Shown here in pieces: positions 1 to 5,930 of a stretch of DNA of 11,082 bases. Both the position numbers and the translations under genes were made by a program. Location of the stretch: assembly GCA_043742865.1 (NCBI GenBank), contig JAYTXR010000337.1, forward strand, positions 1 to 11,082, read 5' to 3'. Numbering within the stretch: position 1 is the stretch's first letter; each line of letters opens with the position of its first letter. The stretch comes from PALSA-911 sp043742865 (GTDB lineage Bacteria; Pseudomonadota; Alphaproteobacteria; Acetobacterales; Acetobacteraceae). The notes beneath the pieces are model-generated. The model was not told the DNA's origin. It did not search any database and saw nothing but the letters and a program-made list of their open reading frames with translations.

Positions 1-45
1 GATGGGGCTATCCTGGATGGGGCTATCCTAAACCCCGACATCCTA
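1..45. repeat. 15-bp tandem repeat upstream of the acetyltransferase gene
   Basis: Two 15-bp units, gatggggctatcctg (1-15) and gatggggctatccta (16-30), differ only at the last base. A third, degenerate unit (31-45) keeps the ending atccta. The second unit's GGATGGGG can pair imperfectly with the CCCC..CATCC that follows, so the block can also fold back on itself. It lies in the leader of the gene starting at 89. The array may continue left of the window. No function is assigned. Confidence 0.75.
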
Positions 46-88
46 ATCCCGGCCTAAGATTGCCGCCCTCCCTCGAACCGGTGCCAGC

Positions 89-610
89 ATGCAGATCCGT
101 GACGCCCTCCTGCCCGACCTTCCCGAGATCCAGGCGATCTACGCCCACCACGTGCTGCACGGCACCGGAACCTTCGAGGAGGAACCGCCCTCGATCGAGG
201 AAATGACCGATCGCTACCACAAGGTCGTCGACCATGGCTGGGCCTGGCTGGTGGCCAGCGATGCCACCGGCGTGCTCGGCTTTGCCTATTACACCCAGTT
301 CCGCGACCGCTCGGCCTACCGCTTCACCGCCGAGGACAGCATCTATATCCGCGACGATGTGCGCGGCCAGGGGGTCGGCAAGGCGCTCGGGACCCGGCTG
401 ATCGAGACCGCGACCGAAGCCGGCTTTCGCACCCTGATCGCGGTGATCGGCGATTCCGAGAATGTCGGCTCGATCGGGGTGCATGCCAGCCTGGGCTTCC
501 AGCCGGCCGGCACGCTGCGCGCCGCCGGGCTGAAATTCGGCCGCTGGCTGGACGTGGTGCAGATGCAGCGCACGCTGGGGCTGGGGGATACCGACATCCC
601 AGGTTCATGA
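89..610 (+). CDS. GNAT-family N-acetyltransferase, phosphinothricin acetyltransferase (PAT)-like
   Basis: This 173-aa protein is a complete single-domain GNAT acetyltransferase that transfers an acetyl group from acetyl-CoA to an amine. The start IRDALLPDLPEIQAIYAHHV and the stretch GTGTFEEEPPS near residues 26-35 are typical of the PAT/Bar/YncA subfamily, whose members acetylate phosphinothricin-like compounds, methionine sulfoximine/sulfone or unknown amines. The acetyl-CoA pyrophosphate loop is RGQGVGKA at 92-99, preceded by the strand DSIYIRDD. A conserved tail, NVGSIGVHASLGFQPAGTLR, covers residues 125-144. There is no signal peptide or membrane segment, so it is cytosolic. Its stop overlaps the start of the downstream glycosylase gene (ATGA, 607-610), so the two are probably cotranscribed. 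The last residues (LGLGDTDIPGS) are encoded by a repeat-like hairpin sequence and may be a recent extension. The family is secure; the substrate is unknown. Confidence 0.9.
   Translation: MQIRDALLPDLPEIQAIYAHHVLHGTGTFEEEPPSIEEMTDRYHKVVDHGWAWLVASDATGVLGFAYYTQFRDRSAYRFTAEDSIYIRDDVRGQGVGKALGTRLIETATEAGFRTLIAVIGDSENVGSIGVHASLGFQPAGTLRAAGLKFGRWLDVVQMQRTLGLGDTDIPGS
581..603. repeat. Imperfect hairpin over the acetyltransferase 3' end, related to the 5' repeat
   Basis: CTGGG (581-585) pairs with CCCAG (598-602), and an inner AT/AT step gives an imperfect stem. The 9-mer ccgacatcc at 591-599 is repeated exactly at 35-43 in the leader of the same gene. Both copies follow a TGGGG-rich segment. The hairpin ends four bases before the ATGA overlap, so it could affect reinitiation at the glycosylase start. 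That effect is inferred. Confidence 0.45.
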
Positions 611-1275
611 GCCCAACGGTGGCAGATTTCCCCCACGTGCCGACGCTGGAGCGCGCCGCGATGGCGCGGCTGGTCGCCGCCGACCCCGATCTCGCGCGGA
701 TCGAGGTCGCCGCCGGCCCGCTGCCCTGGCGCCAGCGCGCCGACGGGTTTCCCGGATTGCTGCAGGCGATCGTCGGACAGATGATCAGCAATCAGGCCGC
801 CGCCGCCATCTGGGGCCGGCTGCGCGCCCTGCCCGGCGCGCTCGAACCGGCCGGGCTGCTGGCGCTGAACGAGGCCGATCTGCGCGCCGCCGGGCTGTCG
901 CGCCCGAAGGCCACCCACGCCCGCGACCTGGCCGAGGCCTTCGCGGACGGCCGGCTGAGTGCGGCCAGGATCGCCGCGATGGCCGACGAGGAGGCGATCG
1001 CGGCAATTTCGGCCATCCGCGGCATGGGGCGCTGGAGTGCCGAGATCTACCTGCTGTTCGCGCTGGCACGCCAGGACGTGTTCCCCGCCGGCGATATCGC
1101 GGTGGCCGGTGCCGCGGCCGCCCTGAAGGGTCTGTCGGCAAGGCCGGACCCGGCGAGCCTGCGCGCGCTGGCCGAACCCTGGCGGCCGGCCCGCTCGCTG
1201 GCCGCGCGACTGCTATGGCACCATTGGCGTCATCTTACGGGACGGCCGGCGATTGACGATCTGCCGGCTGTTTGA
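607..1275 (+). CDS. DNA-3-methyladenine glycosylase II (AlkA-type HhH-GPD)
   Basis: This 222-aa protein is a base-excision repair glycosylase that removes alkylated purines such as 3-methyladenine. IVGQMISNQAA (55-65) matches the conserved IVGQQ-S segment of the HhH-GPD superfamily. The helix-hairpin-helix is IRGMGRWSAEIYLL (137-150). The catalytic aspartate is D163 in the motif FPAGDIAV, matching the position of Asp238 in E. coli AlkA. The C-terminal EPWRPARSLAARLLWH also fits AlkA. It lacks the N-terminal AlkA_N domain of the 282-aa E. coli enzyme and so is the short form common in many bacteria. The ATG at 607 overlaps the upstream TGA, implying translational coupling. No Ada-type regulator lies nearby. 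Confidence 0.92.
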   Translation: MSPTVADFPHVPTLERAAMARLVAADPDLARIEVAAGPLPWRQRADGFPGLLQAIVGQMISNQAAAAIWGRLRALPGALEPAGLLALNEADLRAAGLSRPKATHARDLAEAFADGRLSAARIAAMADEEAIAAISAIRGMGRWSAEIYLLFALARQDVFPAGDIAVAGAAAALKGLSARPDPASLRALAEPWRPARSLAARLLWHHWRHLTGRPAIDDLPAV

Positions 1276-1290
1276 CAGACAGAACCGCCG

Positions 1291-1297
1291 AAAAGGA
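1291..1297 (+). promoter_or_regulatory. Shine-Dalgarno for the crotonase gene (decides the start)
   Basis: AAAAGGA at 1291-1297 sits 9 bases before ATG 1307. It supports 1307 over the longer in-frame ATG at 1253, which lies inside the end of the glycosylase gene and would add 18 residues that do not look like crotonase sequence. Confidence 0.7.
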
Positions 1298-1306
1298 CAC
1301 AAGCGC

Positions 1307-2089
1307 ATGTATCACCCAAAACTCCGGATCACCCGCGAGGAAAAAATCGCCACCGTGACCATTGACCGCCCGGAGGTCCGCAACGCCTTCGACCTGTCGA
1401 TGTGGCTCGGGCTGCAGCATACGATGGAGGCGCTGTCGGCCGATGACGAACTGCGCTGCGTGGTATTGCGCGGCGCCGGCGACAAGGCGTTCAGCGCCGG
1501 CGCCGATATCGCCGCCTTCGCGGTCGAACGCGGCACCGAAGAGCGGGAGGCAGAATATTCCCGCGTGTTGCACGAGAGCATGCAATCGGTCCGGCTGTGC
1601 CAGCACCCGGTGGTGGCGATGATCATGGGCCATTGCCTGGGCGGCGGCGCCGGCGTTGCCGCCCTGTGCGATTTCCGCGTCGGCGGCGAAGGCATCCGCT
1701 TCGGCATCACCGCGCGCAACCTCGGCATCTGGTATCCGTATGCGGAAATCGATCCGATCATCCAGCTCGCCGGCACCGGCGTGGTGGCGGAAATCCTGAT
1801 CGAGGGCCGGATTTTCAACGGCCGCGAAGCTTACGAAAAGGGCCTGCTGTCCCGCGTGGTGCCCGACGACGCGGTGGAAGCCGAGGCGATGGCGCTGGCG
1901 CATCGCATTGCCCAGGGCAGCCCGCTATCGGCGCGCTATCACAAGGCGGCGATCCGCAAGCTGCGCGGCGAACTGCCGATCACCGCGGCGCAGGACCGCG
2001 CCACCAGCGATTTCCGGCTGACCGAGGATTTCCAGAACGCCTGCCGGTCGTTCCTGGCCAAGCAGAAGCCAGTGTTTCAAGGCCGGTAA
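1307..2089 (+). CDS. Enoyl-CoA hydratase/isomerase (crotonase) family protein, non-canonical active site
   Basis: This 260-aa protein has the crotonase fold, whose members act on acyl-CoA thioesters. The N-terminal ATVTIDRPEVRNAF (15-28) is the usual entry motif. The oxyanion-hole elements are SAGADI (63-68) and CLGGGAGVA (110-118). In rat mitochondrial hydratase the catalytic glutamates lie in GGGCEL and in the later FGQPE segment; here the matching positions read GGGAGV (G116) and FGITA (A136), so both are absent. The segment ITARNLGIWYP carries Thr135 and Tyr143. By eye these align with Thr and Tyr in the E. coli methylmalonyl-CoA decarboxylase segment MTPVNLGVPYN, although that enzyme's active-site His is Ala here (SAGADI). 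Simple hydratase activity is therefore doubtful; a decarboxylase, thioesterase or other crotonase reaction is possible. It follows alkA by 31 bp with its own ribosome site. Confidence 0.88.
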   Translation: MYHPKLRITREEKIATVTIDRPEVRNAFDLSMWLGLQHTMEALSADDELRCVVLRGAGDKAFSAGADIAAFAVERGTEEREAEYSRVLHESMQSVRLCQHPVVAMIMGHCLGGGAGVAALCDFRVGGEGIRFGITARNLGIWYPYAEIDPIIQLAGTGVVAEILIEGRIFNGREAYEKGLLSRVVPDDAVEAEAMALAHRIAQGSPLSARYHKAAIRKLRGELPITAAQDRATSDFRLTEDFQNACRSFLAKQKPVFQGR

Positions 2090-2190
2090 ACGCGGCGTTC
2101 GGGCCGTCTGGTTCAATCGGGGGCGCGGCCGGAAACGCTTCGTTCATTTCAGGCAGGCAGGATCGGCCGGGTAAAACCGGTGCGCGATCC

Positions 2191-3363
2191 ATGTCCCAAC
2201 CTGCCAGCTCCCAACCTGCCAGCTCCCAACCTGCCAGCGTCCAACCTGCAACCCCGGCGCAGATGCCGCTGAACCAGAGCTATCACCCCGTCACCTTCCT
2301 GGAGCGGGGGGTGGCGATGCCGCTGACCACGCCGCAGCTCGCCGGCACCCGGGCCCGCCCGGCGGAACGTGGCGGGGTGGAACTGGTGGTGCCGAACCCC
2401 TCCGGCGGCCGCGGCGTCTATATCCTGCCCTGGGATGGCGTGCGGGAACTCTGCAAGCCAACCGTGCACGACACGCGGCTGCATCAGAAGATCTCGGCGC
2501 TGCGCGCGGTGACGCCGGCGTGGATCCGCCAGGCCGGGCGGGAAGTGGCGGCCGAGGGCCTGGCCGGGCGGGAAGCGCTGGCGGCGGCGGGAAGCCTGGC
2601 GGAGACCGACCAGCAGGACCGGGTGGTGACCAATTTCCTGCTGCTGATGGCCCTGGTCGAACAGGTGCAGCCAGCCGGTGCCACCATGCAGGCACCGGAT
2701 CGGGCCCGGCTGGCGGAGCTGGAAGCCCATGCCAAACGCACCATCGCCGATCTGGCGCCGAAAATCGGCCGGCCGGCCGAGGCGATCGCCGCGGGCCTCG
2801 AGGAGATGGCCGGAATATTCGTCGGCGTCGGCGTCGGGCCGGTCATCGAACAGGCCCGCATACCCCGTGCGCTGGAGCAGCTCGGCACGCTGCGCGCCGA
2901 GACCGCCGCCTGGGCCCAGGCGCATGGCGACGACAGCGGCGGCGTGGCCGGCATGACGGCGTTCGCCGCCAGCCTGACCATTACCTGCGCCCGCATTACG
3001 CTGGCCGACGCGCATGGCATGACCGGCGATATCGTCGGGCTGATCCGCGATTTCGGCCGCCAGCCGGAAATCATCGGCGCCCGGGTCGCAAGGTCCGACT
3101 GGCTGCTGGATGGGTGGGAACAGATCTGCCTGCTCTGGCAAGGGACCGTCGAACCCGACGAACGCCGGGCCGTGCTGGATGAAATCGCGCTGATGGTGCC
3201 GATGATCCCCAGGGAGGCAAGTGAATGGGTCGATACCCCGATCGACAGCAACGGCCAGGCTCGGTTCCGCAAGACCGTGACGTTGAATTTGGACTGGCGC
3301 ACCGGCAGCTCCGTATTCGACCGGATCGGCCGCAACGAGCGGCTGCGCGCCCAATGCGCCTGA
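2191..3363 (+). CDS. Unrecognised protein with an SQPAS-repeat N-terminus, first of an unknown pair
   Basis: I cannot place this 390-aa protein in a named family. From ATG 2191 it begins with three SQPAS pentapeptides (residues 2-16) encoded by a 15-bp tandem repeat. An alternative in-frame ATG at 2263 (M25) would leave the repeats untranslated; neither start has a clear ribosome site. Residues 60-130 hold the most distinctive segment: GVELVVPNPSGGRGVYILPW, then DGVRELCKPTVHD. The middle (about 140-330) is mostly predicted helical, with acidic and alanine-rich stretches. The end is rich in Trp and Arg (EASEWVDTP near 345, then LDWRTGSSVFDRIGRNERL). There is no signal peptide; the short hydrophobic patches (FLLLMALV at 149-156) look like buried helix, not a membrane span. 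The next gene starts 10 bp downstream, so the two proteins probably act together. Confidence 0.8.
   Translation: MSQPASSQPASSQPASVQPATPAQMPLNQSYHPVTFLERGVAMPLTTPQLAGTRARPAERGGVELVVPNPSGGRGVYILPWDGVRELCKPTVHDTRLHQKISALRAVTPAWIRQAGREVAAEGLAGREALAAAGSLAETDQQDRVVTNFLLLMALVEQVQPAGATMQAPDRARLAELEAHAKRTIADLAPKIGRPAEAIAAGLEEMAGIFVGVGVGPVIEQARIPRALEQLGTLRAETAAWAQAHGDDSGGVAGMTAFAASLTITCARITLADAHGMTGDIVGLIRDFGRQPEIIGARVARSDWLLDGWEQICLLWQGTVEPDERRAVLDEIALMVPMIPREASEWVDTPIDSNGQARFRKTVTLNLDWRTGSSVFDRIGRNERLRAQCA
2194..2238 (+). repeat. 15-bp perfect tandem repeat x3 encoding SQPAS
   Basis: Three identical copies of tcccaacctgccagc (2194-2208, 2209-2223, 2224-2238) are followed by a partial copy (gtccaacctgca). 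In frame they encode Ser-Gln-Pro-Ala-Ser. Identity at every base, including wobble positions, points to a recent replication-slippage expansion, so copy number may vary between strains. Confidence 0.95.
2532..2575 (+). repeat. 14-bp direct repeat within the first unknown gene
   Basis: ggccgggcgggaag occurs at 2532-2545 and again at 2562-2575, a 30-bp period. It encodes the repeated AGRE in RQAGREVAAEGLAGREAL. It may simply reflect high GC and a helical heptad-like duplication. Confidence 0.6.
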
Positions 3364-3373
3364 ACTCCCGCCC

Positions 3374-4654
3374 ATGAGCGTCTGCGATTTCAACCGCCAG
3401 CAGCTTGGCGAGCTGAACCGGGAACTGTCCGGCGCGCGGGATTCGCAGATCTCCCAGGTGGTCGCGATGGTCGACGGATTGCCCGAACGCGGGGCGGCGG
3501 ATCGTCTAATCGCGCCGCTGCGGCCGCGGCTGGCGCAATTGCGCCCGGCGCGCCCGCTGCGCTTCTGCCGGCTGCTGTTCACCCCGTTCGATCCGGTGAT
3601 CGTGCCCGGCGCGAAATGGCGACCGGGCAGCCCGTCCATTCCCCGCACCGTGCTGGAACCGATCGCTGAGGCGGTGCGCGCGCAGCTCGGCCCGGCCGGG
3701 GCGCAAATCGAGGCCTGGATCGCCGGCAGAACGACGACCGACCTCGCGATCGTCGGACAGGCGGGTGCTGCGCTGTGGCCGCCGGCCGCCCGCATTCTGG
3801 CCCGGGCCGACGCCGCGCCGCCGCAATGGGCCCAGACCGGGTTGCCCGACGCGGCCTATGGCGACCTCGCCCGCGCCATCGGGGCGGTGCTGACCCAGGC
3901 GACCGCGCTGCACGACCTGATCGAGACGGTCACCCACGGCGCCCCGCTGCGGCCCGAGGATGCGCTGCATATCCTCAACACAAGTTCCGAACCCACCCCC
4001 AACACCCCATCCCCACAAGCCCCATCCCCACAAGCCTGGGGAATGAAGCTGGCCATTCTGCTGGCCCGTCTGCCGCAGGCCGACGCAATGCTGCGGGCAG
4101 CGCTCGCCAGCGGCGTCATCGGGCCGAACGCGGTGATGCGCGCTGTGGCCGAACAGGCGATCGACGTGGTGCTCGGCGGCCTGGAGTCGCAAGGCGGCGA
4201 CGCCGGGCCGGTCGCCGCCAGCGAGCTGTCGGAGGCCGGCGCGGAAGTCACGCGCATCCTTGCCCTGCTGGCCGGGCTGGATGGCGCCAAATCGAGCGGC
4301 GAGCAGCGCCGGCGGGTGCACAGCCTGCGCCAGCGCGTCGTGGAAAGCTGCCGCGCCCGCTTCGAGACCGGCCTGGTCGGAGAGTTCGTCGCCCCGCTGA
4401 TGCTGCTGCGGCCCGGCGCCGATCCGAAAGCGGTGACCCAGCTGGAGGACACCGCCCGCGACCTGCGCAAGCTGGAACTGGCGGCGCGGCGGCTCGACGC
4501 GCGCAACGGCATGGACGAGCAGTTGCAGCGCGCGGCGGGCGAAATCGGCGTCATGCGGCAAGATGGCGCGCTGGAACTGGCCGACCGCGTGCGTCTGGTG
4601 GAAATCCTCGCCGGCCCGGACATGGCCCTCGCCCTGCTCGACGCCGGCGCCTGA
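3374..4654 (+). CDS. Unrecognised helical protein, second of the unknown pair
   Basis: I do not recognise the family of this 426-aa protein. It starts 10 bp after the upstream unknown gene, without a strong ribosome site. The N-terminal region (1-60) is helical and ends in an Arg/Leu/Pro-rich stretch. The most distinctive motif is PLRFCRLLFTPFDPVIVPGA (61-80), followed by KWRPGSPSIPRTVLEPI. A low-complexity linker, TPSPQAPSPQA (211-221), from a 15-bp tandem repeat splits it into two helical halves. The C-terminal half (about 224-426) is Leu/Arg/Glu-rich, with likely amphipathic or coiled helices (for example TQLEDTARDLRKLELAARRL). There is no signal peptide or transmembrane segment, so it is probably cytosolic. 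Its role is unknown; partnership with the preceding protein is inferred from spacing. It ends 18 bp from the stop of a convergent gene. Confidence 0.8.
   Translation: MSVCDFNRQQLGELNRELSGARDSQISQVVAMVDGLPERGAADRLIAPLRPRLAQLRPARPLRFCRLLFTPFDPVIVPGAKWRPGSPSIPRTVLEPIAEAVRAQLGPAGAQIEAWIAGRTTTDLAIVGQAGAALWPPAARILARADAAPPQWAQTGLPDAAYGDLARAIGAVLTQATALHDLIETVTHGAPLRPEDALHILNTSSEPTPNTPSPQAPSPQAWGMKLAILLARLPQADAMLRAALASGVIGPNAVMRAVAEQAIDVVLGGLESQGGDAGPVAASELSEAGAEVTRILALLAGLDGAKSSGEQRRRVHSLRQRVVESCRARFETGLVGEFVAPLMLLRPGADPKAVTQLEDTARDLRKLELAARRLDARNGMDEQLQRAAGEIGVMRQDGALELADRVRLVEILAGPDMALALLDAGA
4006..4041. repeat. 15-bp tandem repeat x2 with adjacent hairpin inside the second unknown gene
   Basis: cccatccccacaagc occurs twice back to back (4006-4020, 4021-4035). 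CCCCA (4026-4030) can pair with TGGGG (4037-4041) across a 6-base loop. The block encodes the Pro/Ser/Gln linker of the host protein and looks like an in-frame insertion into an otherwise helical protein. Confidence 0.85.
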
Positions 4655-4683
4655 CTGGAAATTCAGGCGGCTTCAGGCCGGCA
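4643..4683. terminator. Candidate bidirectional hairpin between convergent genes
   Basis: CGCCTGA (4648-4654, including the plus-strand stop) pairs with TCAGGCG (4663-4669) across an 8-base loop. A longer imperfect alternative joins GCCGG..CCTGA to TCAGGCCGGC further right. Both stop codons (TGA at 4652-4654 and the complement of 4673-4675) lie in or beside the structure. Neither side has a T-tract, so intrinsic termination is uncertain. Confidence 0.35.
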
Positions 4684-5149
4684 GCAGCCGCAACAGCCTC
4701 GCGCTGGGCGGCCAGGCCAACTGAATTTCTGCCCGAAATCGGAAGGCGACAACGGCCAACGCCGCCAGTATCAGGATGCTGGCGATCCACGCCAACCGGA
4801 CCCCCGCTTTGCCCGGTTGGCGGATCCGCGCGTCCGCCGCTGGCGGCGGCTCAAATTCCATCGCCCCGACTGACGGAACCGGAGCTGAAAGAACCGGGGC
4901 TGACGTAACCGGGGCCGGCGGCGCCAGTTCCGGCTCCGGCGGTTCGTCTGCCTGCGGTACGACCGGCGCCTGCGGCAAGAACGGCGGCGAATCCGGGGCA
5001 GGCTGGGTTTCTCCTGCCTCGCTGGCAACCAATATCGGATCCTGCACCCACTCCCGCGCACAGCGGCTGCAGCGCACGGTTTTAGGCCTGGCCAGCTTTT
5101 CGTCGGCGATTTCATACCTGGCGGCACAGGACGGGCAGACGATACGCAT
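4673..5149 (-). CDS. Zinc-ribbon (MJ0042-type) membrane-anchored protein
   Basis: This 158-aa protein begins with MRIVCPSCAARYEI. It carries two CxxC knuckles (C5/C8 and C27/C30) with the TVRCSRCAREW ending typical of the zf-MJ0042/zinc_ribbon_5 family. A long Pro/Ala/Glu-rich linker (about 45-105) includes a degenerate APVxS repeat. One transmembrane helix follows (about 118-137, VRLAWIASILILAALAVVAF), then a short tail. The zinc ribbon is therefore probably cytosolic and tethered to the inner membrane. The family is common in proteobacteria but poorly characterised. A GGAG lies 12 bases before the start (complement of 5162-5165). The gene is divergent from ftsE, sharing a region of about 100 bp, and converges with the unknown pair. 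Proximity to ftsEX suggests an envelope or division role; this is inference. Confidence 0.87.
   Translation of the reverse strand: MRIVCPSCAARYEIADEKLARPKTVRCSRCAREWVQDPILVASEAGETQPAPDSPPFLPQAPVVPQADEPPEPELAPPAPVTSAPVLSAPVPSVGAMEFEPPPAADARIRQPGKAGVRLAWIASILILAALAVVAFRFRAEIQLAWPPSARLLRLLPA
4870..4914. repeat. Degenerate 15-bp tandem repeat x3 in the zinc-ribbon gene linker
   Basis: Read on the plus strand, the units are ctgacggaaccggag (4870-4884), ctgaaagaaccgggg (4885-4899) and ctgacgtaaccgggg (4900-4914). On the coding (minus) strand they give the APVTS/APVLS/APVPS linker. The period equals that of the other arrays but the sequence differs; divergence between units suggests an older array. 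Confidence 0.8.
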
Positions 5150-5248
5150 GATCTGGCGAGACTCCGGCGGGATGTGCGACCAATGGCGTTGCGGTTAGCC
5201 CGGATCGGCAGGCGATGTCGACAGGTGCTGAATGAAAACGAGGATGGC
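5150..5248. promoter_or_regulatory. Divergent intergenic region between the zinc-ribbon gene and ftsE
   Basis: This 99-bp gap must hold the leaders of both divergent genes and probably both promoters. I see no convincing -35/-10 pair. For ftsE, GAGG at 5240-5243 sits 5 bases before ATG 5249. An in-frame ATG at 5174 would add 25 Arg-rich residues not typical of FtsE, so the region is treated as non-coding. Confidence 0.45.
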
Positions 5249-5926
5249 ATGATCCGGTTCGACGCCGTCGGCCTCAGCTATACCCAGGGTCCTTCGGGCC
5301 GGGGGGAGCAGGACGTATTGCGCGATGTCAGCTTTACCCTGCCGGGCGGCGAGTTCCGCTGGCTGCTCGGCCCCTCCGGCGCCGGCAAGACCAGCCTGCT
5401 GCGGCTGATGTATCTGGCGGTTCGCCCCACGCGCGGCCATCTGCACATTCTCGGCGCCGATATCGGGCGCACCCGGCGGCGCGACCTGCCCCGGCTGCGC
5501 CGGCGCATTGGCGTGGTGTTTCAGGATTTCCGGCTGCTGCGCCATCTGTCGGTTTTCGACAACGTGGCGCTGCCGCTGCGCCTGGCCGGTCGGGCGGAGG
5601 CACAGTTGCGGGTGGACGTGGCGGAGATGCTGCGCTGGGTCGGGCTGGAGCCGAAGCTGGAGGCGCTGCCGGCGGCGCTGTCGGGCGGTGAGCAGCAGCG
5701 CGTGGCGATCGCCCGCGCCGTCATCGGCCGCCCCGCTTTGCTGCTGGCCGACGAACCCACCGGCAATCTGGATGACAGCCAGGCCCAGCGGCTGATGACC
5801 CTGCTGAAAGAGTTGAACCGACTGGGCACCACGGTGGTGGTCGCCACCCATAACGAGGCGCTGGTCGCCCGCCACCCGGCCGCCGCGCTGCGGCTGGCGC
5901 GCGGCCGGCTGGTGGCCTGGGAGTAA
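5249..5926 (+). CDS. ftsE: Cell division ATP-binding protein FtsE
   Basis: This 225-aa protein is the ATPase subunit of the FtsEX ABC-type complex at the division site, which couples ATP hydrolysis to activation of periplasmic peptidoglycan hydrolases. The Walker A is GPSGAGKT (41-48), the Q-loop glutamine is Q92 in VFQDFRLL, the signature is LSGGEQQR (144-151), the Walker B is LLLADEP (164-170, with E169) and the switch histidine is H201. The VFQDFRLL sequence and the length (about 220 aa) are characteristic of FtsE rather than other small ABC ATPases such as LolD. ATG 5249 is chosen because MIRFDAVGLSYT is the standard FtsE beginning and a GAGG lies just upstream. ftsX follows 4 bp after the stop. 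All catalytic motifs are intact. Confidence 0.95.
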   Translation: MIRFDAVGLSYTQGPSGRGEQDVLRDVSFTLPGGEFRWLLGPSGAGKTSLLRLMYLAVRPTRGHLHILGADIGRTRRRDLPRLRRRIGVVFQDFRLLRHLSVFDNVALPLRLAGRAEAQLRVDVAEMLRWVGLEPKLEALPAALSGGEQQRVAIARAVIGRPALLLADEPTGNLDDSQAQRLMTLLKELNRLGTTVVVATHNEALVARHPAAALRLARGRLVAWE

Positions 5927-5930
5927 CGCC

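Noticed and set aside
1597..2190. Upstream extension of the first unknown gene's frame
   Set aside because: It overlaps the end of the crotonase gene and reads as Arg/Pro-rich shadow sequence.
2149..3795. 548-residue minus-strand open frame
   Set aside because: It mirrors the two plus-strand genes, with no recognisable motif; long antisense frames are expected at this GC content.
3506..4561. 351-residue minus-strand open frame opposite the second unknown gene
   Set aside because: The plus frame is longer, follows its neighbour by 10 bp and has more protein-like composition. As neither frame has a known family, this is the least certain strand choice in the window.
5174..5248. Longer FtsE start at ATG 5174
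   Set aside because: It would add 25 Arg-rich residues absent from typical FtsE; ATG 5249 gives the standard beginning and has a GAGG just upstream.
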